Below, piece by piece: positions 5,869-9,038 of a stretch of DNA of 9,038 nucleotides. A model generated the notes under the pieces. The model was not told where the DNA came from. It did not search any database and saw nothing but the letters and a program-made list of their open reading frames with translations. This stretch comes from an uncultured Collinsella sp. (lineage in GTDB: Bacteria; Actinomycetota; Coriobacteriia; Coriobacteriales; Coriobacteriaceae): assembly GCA_902482615.1 (NCBI GenBank), contig CABTAA010000056.1, positions 1 to 9,038 of the forward strand, written 5' to 3'. Position 1 is the first letter of the stretch; each line of letters starts with the position of its first letter. The position numbers and the translations under genes are program-made.

Positions 5869-7060
5869 GACCGCGCTTCGCATGGCGCTGGCGCACCCGT
5901 TCTACCTGCTCATCTATACGGTGTTCATCTCGCTCATGGGCGTGTTCATTGCGGCGTCGGTGAGCTGGAACTCGTCGCAGCTCACCGAATACAAGCCCTA
6001 CGACACCAACGTGATTGTGGTCGATCGCGACAACAGCGACCTTTCGCGGGCACTCACCAAGCACTTGGGGTCGCGCTTTGACCTGGTCACGGGTGTCGGC
6101 GACGACACGTACGATCTTGCGGATGCGCTCGCCAAGAGCAACAGCGCCAAGGGCAGCGCCGACTGCGTGTTCTTTATTCCGGAGGGGTTCGAGGACGACC
6201 TTATTGCGACTGCCCGTGCGGGGGAGACATTGCCCAAGCTCGACGTGACATACGGCTCCGGCACCATGGCGGCGGCGCTTTCGTCTGCCGAGGCCTCGCG
6301 TTGGATTTCGCTCGCGGGCACTGCGGCGGCGCTTGAGCCCGCTGCCTCCAACGGCAGCGTCGCCAAGGCCGCCCAGCATGCCGCCGCCAAGCGCGCGGAG
6401 GTCCAGATCGAGCGGGTCAAGGTCGACTCGACTGCCGCCGCCACGCTCGAGTCGTACTTCAACTTTGGCGCGTACGCGATCATCTCGTCGGTCATCGTGT
6501 CGGTGGGACTGGTGTTCTCGGGCATGAACGAGCCCGAGCGCGTGCGCCGCATGGAGGCCGGCCCGGTCTCCGAGCGCCAGCGCTCGCTTGCCGTGTTCGC
6601 GGCTGCTGCAGTGCTCACCGTCTGCATCTGGTTTGTGTCGAGCATGATGGGCGTCGTGGGCTTTGCCGGCGCGGTTGCCGAGGTCGGCGTGGGTCGTGTG
6701 TGCCTGGCGCTGGCGGCGACGTTTGCCCTGGCGTGCACGCCTCTGGCCGTTGGCTTTGCGCTGTCGAGCCTGGGTGCGCGCGAGGAGCTGCTTAACGGTG
6801 TGGGCAACCTGCTCGGCATGCTCATGACGTTTTTGGGCGGCGCTTGGATGCCGCTGTCGCTGATGGGCCCGGCCGTGCAGACCGTGGCGCACTTTGTGCC
6901 GACATATTGGGTGAACGACGCGATCGGCAAGGCGCTCGCGTCGGACCTGACGTCTGCCATGTTGGGCGACATCGCCTGCGACCTGGGCGTCACCGTGCTC
7001 TTTGCCGTGGCCATCGCCGCCGCAGGCCTGGCCCTCTCACGCACCAAATCCCACGCCTAG
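5855..7060 (+). CDS. ABC-2-type exporter permease, subunit 2
   Basis: The 401-aa product overlaps the end of permease 1 by 14 bases and starts at ATG 5855, set by GGAAGGAG. The plan repeats that of subunit 1: one N-terminal helix (about 16-36), an external domain of about 165 residues, then helices at about 203-223, 245-270, 281-304, 314-335 and 373-395. The cytoplasmic loop with NEPERVRRMEAGPVSERQR (225-243) matches the position of the coupling loop of ABC-2 permeases, and the HFVPTYWVNDAI segment (346-357) is typical before the last helix. It is the last gene of the operon. Two unlike permeases with one ATPase give the same composition as LnrLMN. The external domain has an Ala-rich stretch (about 152-182) of unclear meaning. 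Confidence 0.9.
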   Translation: MSTFKTALRMALAHPFYLLIYTVFISLMGVFIAASVSWNSSQLTEYKPYDTNVIVVDRDNSDLSRALTKHLGSRFDLVTGVGDDTYDLADALAKSNSAKGSADCVFFIPEGFEDDLIATARAGETLPKLDVTYGSGTMAAALSSAEASRWISLAGTAAALEPAASNGSVAKAAQHAAAKRAEVQIERVKVDSTAAATLESYFNFGAYAIISSVIVSVGLVFSGMNEPERVRRMEAGPVSERQRSLAVFAAAAVLTVCIWFVSSMMGVVGFAGAVAEVGVGRVCLALAATFALACTPLAVGFALSSLGAREELLNGVGNLLGMLMTFLGGAWMPLSLMGPAVQTVAHFVPTYWVNDAIGKALASDLTSAMLGDIACDLGVTVLFAVAIAAAGLALSRTKSHA

Positions 7061-7079
7061 CCACCTAGTCATCGGGTAC

Positions 7080-7156
7080 TCATTGGGGACAGACTTAAAC
7101 GACCAAGAGTGGTCATTGGGGACAGACTTAAACGACTAGTCATTGGGGACAGTCTT
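7080..7156 (+). repeat. Short tandem repeats with the word TTGGGGAC
   Basis: A 24-base unit beginning TCATTGGGGACAG and ending CTTAAACGAC occurs identically at 7080-7103 and 7113-7136. A third, partial copy at 7140-7156 diverges after TCATTGGGGACAG. The offsets are 33 and then 27 bases. The identity of the first two copies suggests recent duplication. Confidence 0.9.
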
Positions 7157-7294
7157 TGCCGAACCGCCGGCTTGCCGGCCGGGTTGCCAAGGACTGTCCT
7201 CAGCTGCCGGCAGAAAGGGAACGTCCCTAACTGCCGGGTGGCGAAAGAGTGTCCCCAACAGCTAGTCATTTAAGAACGTCCCCAATGACTAGTC
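7134..7294. repeat. Nested palindromic element, probably REP-type or MITE-type
   Basis: The ends GACTAGTCATTGGGGAC (7134-7150) and GTCCCCAATGACTAGTC (7278-7294) are a perfect 17-bp inverted pair. Inside are an imperfect hairpin at 7147-7199 (GGACAGTC against GGACTGTCC, tip GCCGGC-TT-GCCGGC), a second hairpin at 7207-7237 (CCGGCAG and AGGGA against TCCCT and CTGCCGG) and a smaller stem at 7262-7292. The word TTGGGGAC occurs three times forward and twice reversed in 7083-7285. Elements of this make are moved in trans by REP-associated (Y1) transposases in other bacteria; no transposase gene is in the window. Confidence 0.8.
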
Positions 7295-7338
7295 TGAAAT
7301 AAAATCCAGGCCTCGCCCAAAAATAGTTCGCCAAGGTT

Positions 7339-7362
7339 TACTATTATGTTCATAAAGTAGTA
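7339..7362. promoter_or_regulatory. Operator-like dyad over the promoter
   Basis: TTATG-TT-CATAA (7344-7355) is a perfect 5-bp inverted repeat. It is flanked by TACTA (7339-7343) and TAGTA (7358-7362), which also pair, with two extra bases on the right side. It covers the -10 box and the expected start of transcription, the position of a repressor site such as one for a TetR-type or GntR-type regulator. The regulator gene is not in the window. Confidence 0.45.
7342..7347 (+). promoter_or_regulatory. -10 box for the MacB-like operon
   Basis: TATTAT matches the -10 consensus at five of six positions and stands out in an AT-rich patch just before the gene. The start of transcription would fall near 7354, giving a leader of about 20-30 bases. 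No clear -35 is seen at the expected spacing. Confidence 0.5.
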
Positions 7363-7385
7363 CAAGGCTAACAATGGGGGATACC

Positions 7386-8099
7386 ATGGCAACGCGGGAG
7401 GCCTACGTCCAGGTTAAGGATCTCAAAAAGCACTACGGCGATGGAGATGCACGCCTGACGGTGCTCGACGGCATCGACACGTCCATCAATCGCGGCGAGA
7501 TCTGCGTCATGCTGGGGCCCTCGGGCTCGGGCAAGTCGACGTTTCTTAACCTGATCGGTGGCCTGGAGGATGCCGACGCCGGCTCCATCATGGTGGACGG
7601 CTGCGACCTCACGGTGCTCAAACCTACCGACCTGGGAGAGTATCGCCGCCGTGAACTGGGCTTTGTCTTCCAGTTCTATAATCTGGTGCCCGACCTCACC
7701 ATCAAGGAAAACATCGAGGTCACGGCACACCTGTCCAAAAACCCGCTCAATGTCGACGACCTGCTGCGTTCGCTGGGCCTCTACGAGCACCGCAACAAGT
7801 TCCCGCGTCAGGTTTCGGGTGGTCAGCAGCAGCGCTGTGCCATCGGCCGTGCGCTCGTCAAAAACCCGGGCCTGCTGTTGTGCGACGAGCCCACGGGCGC
7901 GCTCGACTACAAGACGTCCAAGGAAATCTTGCAGCTCATGGAGGATGTCAACCGCACCTACGGCTGCACCATCATCATTGTCACCCACAATGCCGCCATC
8001 GCGCGCATGGCCAATCGCATGCTGCGCCTGCGCGACGGGCGCATCGTCGAGGATGAGCTCAACGAGTCGCCCGTCGCAGCCGCCGAGCTCGATTGGTAG
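7386..8099 (+). CDS. MacB/LolD-family ABC transporter ATP-binding protein
   Basis: The product is 237 aa from ATG 7386, of normal length for the family. Motifs are Walker A GPSGSGKS (44-51), Q-loop Gln96 (FQFYNLVPDLT), signature VSGGQQQR (143-150), Walker B LLLCDEP (163-169), the ALD D-loop and H-loop His201 (VTHN). SGGQQQR and DEPTGALD are hallmarks of the MacB/LolD/FtsE group, which pairs with FtsX-type permeases, and such a gene follows 8 bases later. An in-frame ATG at 7374 with AAGG upstream would add four residues (MGDT). I chose 7386 because a GGGGG run sits 5 bases before it, but both starts are possible. The group drives extrusion of lipoproteins, peptides or drugs by mechanotransmission; the substrate here is unknown. 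Confidence 0.93.
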   Translation: MATREAYVQVKDLKKHYGDGDARLTVLDGIDTSINRGEICVMLGPSGSGKSTFLNLIGGLEDADAGSIMVDGCDLTVLKPTDLGEYRRRELGFVFQFYNLVPDLTIKENIEVTAHLSKNPLNVDDLLRSLGLYEHRNKFPRQVSGGQQQRCAIGRALVKNPGLLLCDEPTGALDYKTSKEILQLMEDVNRTYGCTIIIVTHNAAIARMANRMLRLRDGRIVEDELNESPVAAAELDW

Positions 8100-8107
8100 G
8101 CGGCGCC

Positions 8108-9038
8108 ATGACACCTCTCGCAAAACGTCTCCCGCGCGAGCTGCGCCGCAATATCGGCAAGTACCTGGGCATCTTTCTTCTTATGTGCGGAAGCATCGCC
8201 CTTACCTCGGGCTTTTTGCTCGCAGCGCATTCCATCGGCTGCCTTATCGACGACATGCGCGATGCGTACACGATTGAGGACGGCCGTGTGACCACCTCCT
8301 TCGAGGCTACCGACAAGCAGCTTAAGGCCGCCGAGGATGCAGCCGGCGACGTCGGCGGTGTCACGCTCTACAAGAATTTCTCCATCGACGCCATCATCAA
8401 AAAGGTGTCCGGCGACGACGGCACCAAGCGCACGCTGCGCACCTATGCGCACCGCACCAAGGTCGATATCGCGTCCTACTGTGAGGGCAAGGAGCCCAAG
8501 GCGGATGACGAGGTGGCCATCGACCGTGTCTTTGCCACCAATAACAACCTGTCCGTGGGCGATAAAGTCGAGCTCGAGGGTCGCACCTACACCATTTGCG
8601 GCATCATGACCCAGCCCGATAGCCAGGCGCTGTTCCTCAACAATTCGGACTTTACGGTGAACACCATCACCTATGGCGTGGCCGAGGTCAGCGACGCCGG
8701 CTTTGCCGCGCTCGAGGACGCCGGCGGCGCACCCGCCTACACCTATTCCTTTACCTTTACCGATCGCGATCTCTCCACTGCAGACCGCATCGATGCCGAG
8801 CAGGATATGGTCGAGGCGCTGACCGATGCCGATGCGTGCGTCGACGACCTGATCGATGCCGATTCCAACCAGGGCATTGGCTATGCGCGCGACGACGTGG
8901 ACGGCGACTCCACGATGTGGATGACGCTGCTCGACATCATCATCGTGATCATGGCGTTCGTCTTTGTGGTCCTTACCGACGCCACCATCGAGGAGGAGAG
9001 CGCCATCATCGGCACGCTGCTCGCCAGCGGCTATCGTC
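8108..9038 (+). CDS. FtsX-family ABC permease (3' partial)
   Basis: The frame opens at ATG 8108, 8 bases after the ATPase stop, and stays open to the window end: 310 codons are visible. The protein starts with a basic segment and a membrane helix (about 18-40), followed by a long extracytoplasmic region of about 225 residues resembling a MacB periplasmic-core-like domain. A second helix (about 272-290) opens the FtsX domain. The last visible residues, EEESAIIGTLLASGYR, match the cytoplasmic coupling segment after that helix in FtsX permeases, where an IG..ka.GYR pattern is common. The weak site TAGGCGG precedes the start, and coupling to the ATPase is likely. The full protein should be much longer, and may have two FtsX domains. 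Confidence 0.88.
   Translation, partial: MTPLAKRLPRELRRNIGKYLGIFLLMCGSIALTSGFLLAAHSIGCLIDDMRDAYTIEDGRVTTSFEATDKQLKAAEDAAGDVGGVTLYKNFSIDAIIKKVSGDDGTKRTLRTYAHRTKVDIASYCEGKEPKADDEVAIDRVFATNNNLSVGDKVELEGRTYTICGIMTQPDSQALFLNNSDFTVNTITYGVAEVSDAGFAALEDAGGAPAYTYSFTFTDRDLSTADRIDAEQDMVEALTDADACVDDLIDADSNQGIGYARDDVDGDSTMWMTLLDIIIVIMAFVFVVLTDATIEEESAIIGTLLASGYR

Larger units (their letters stand above)
7061..7373. other. Non-coding stretch between the two transporter operons
   Basis: After the permease 2 stop, this stretch holds tandem copies of a TTGGGGAC-containing unit (7080-7156), a nested palindrome (7134-7294), and then AT-richer DNA with a promoter and an operator-like dyad (7339-7362). No believable gene is present. 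There is no classic T-run terminator for the upstream operon; the hairpin at 7147-7199 is the best candidate for that job. Confidence 0.8.

Noticed and set aside
5801..7047. Two long overlapping minus-strand open frames (5801-6892 and 5998-7047) opposite permease 2
   Set aside because: Both are shadows of a clear permease gene; their composition is low-complexity (Arg/His or Ala/Ser/Thr) and no motifs are seen.
7080..7294. CRISPR array
   Set aside because: There are only two full and one partial repeat copies with spacings of 9 and 3 bases, no spacers of constant length, and reversed copies follow.

Overview
The window looks like chromosome of a high-GC Gram-positive gut actinobacterium, most likely a Coriobacteriia member such as Collinsella. 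This is inferred from the GC-rich codon use, a Spy0128/FctA-type surface protein with an LPTTG sortase signal, and the families of the two ABC export systems. Species cannot be fixed from the sequence alone.

Layout. (1) 1-1161 (+): the C-terminal part of a cell-wall-anchored, multi-domain isopeptide surface protein whose start lies outside the window. (2) 1162-1763: a 602-base non-coding stretch between convergent genes. It holds two GC hairpins and two long imperfect palindromes (about 168 and 152 bp) that share a gapless 94-nt core. (3) 3535 down to 1764 (-): a two-component system, a DesK/NarL-type sensor kinase followed by its LuxR-family response regulator, with an ATGA overlap. (4) 3536-3732: the divergent control region. 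(5) 3733-7060 (+): an ABC-2-type exporter of one ATPase and two permeases, tightly spaced as one operon. (6) 7061-7373: non-coding DNA with short tandem repeats and a nested palindrome built on the word TTGGGGAC, then a promoter with an operator-like dyad. (7) 7374/7386-9038 (+): a second export-type system, a MacB/LolD-like ATPase and an FtsX-family permease cut by the window end.

How it works together. The gene set kinase + NarL-type regulator + ATPase + two ABC-2 permeases matches that of Bacillus subtilis LnrJKLMN (YfiJKLMN, linearmycin resistance), but here the regulators are divergent from the transporter. The natural reading is an envelope-stress or antimicrobial sensing and export module, with the kinase sensing at the membrane and the regulator acting in the 197-bp divergent region. 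The adjacent MacB/FtsX-type system has its own promoter and probably another regulator outside the window. Substrates are unknown.

The least explained parts are the non-coding palindromes. The pair at 1295-1462 and 1551-1702 keep a common core but have unrelated outer arms, each arm still matching its own partner. The one at 7134-7294 looks like a mobile REP-type or MITE-type element.
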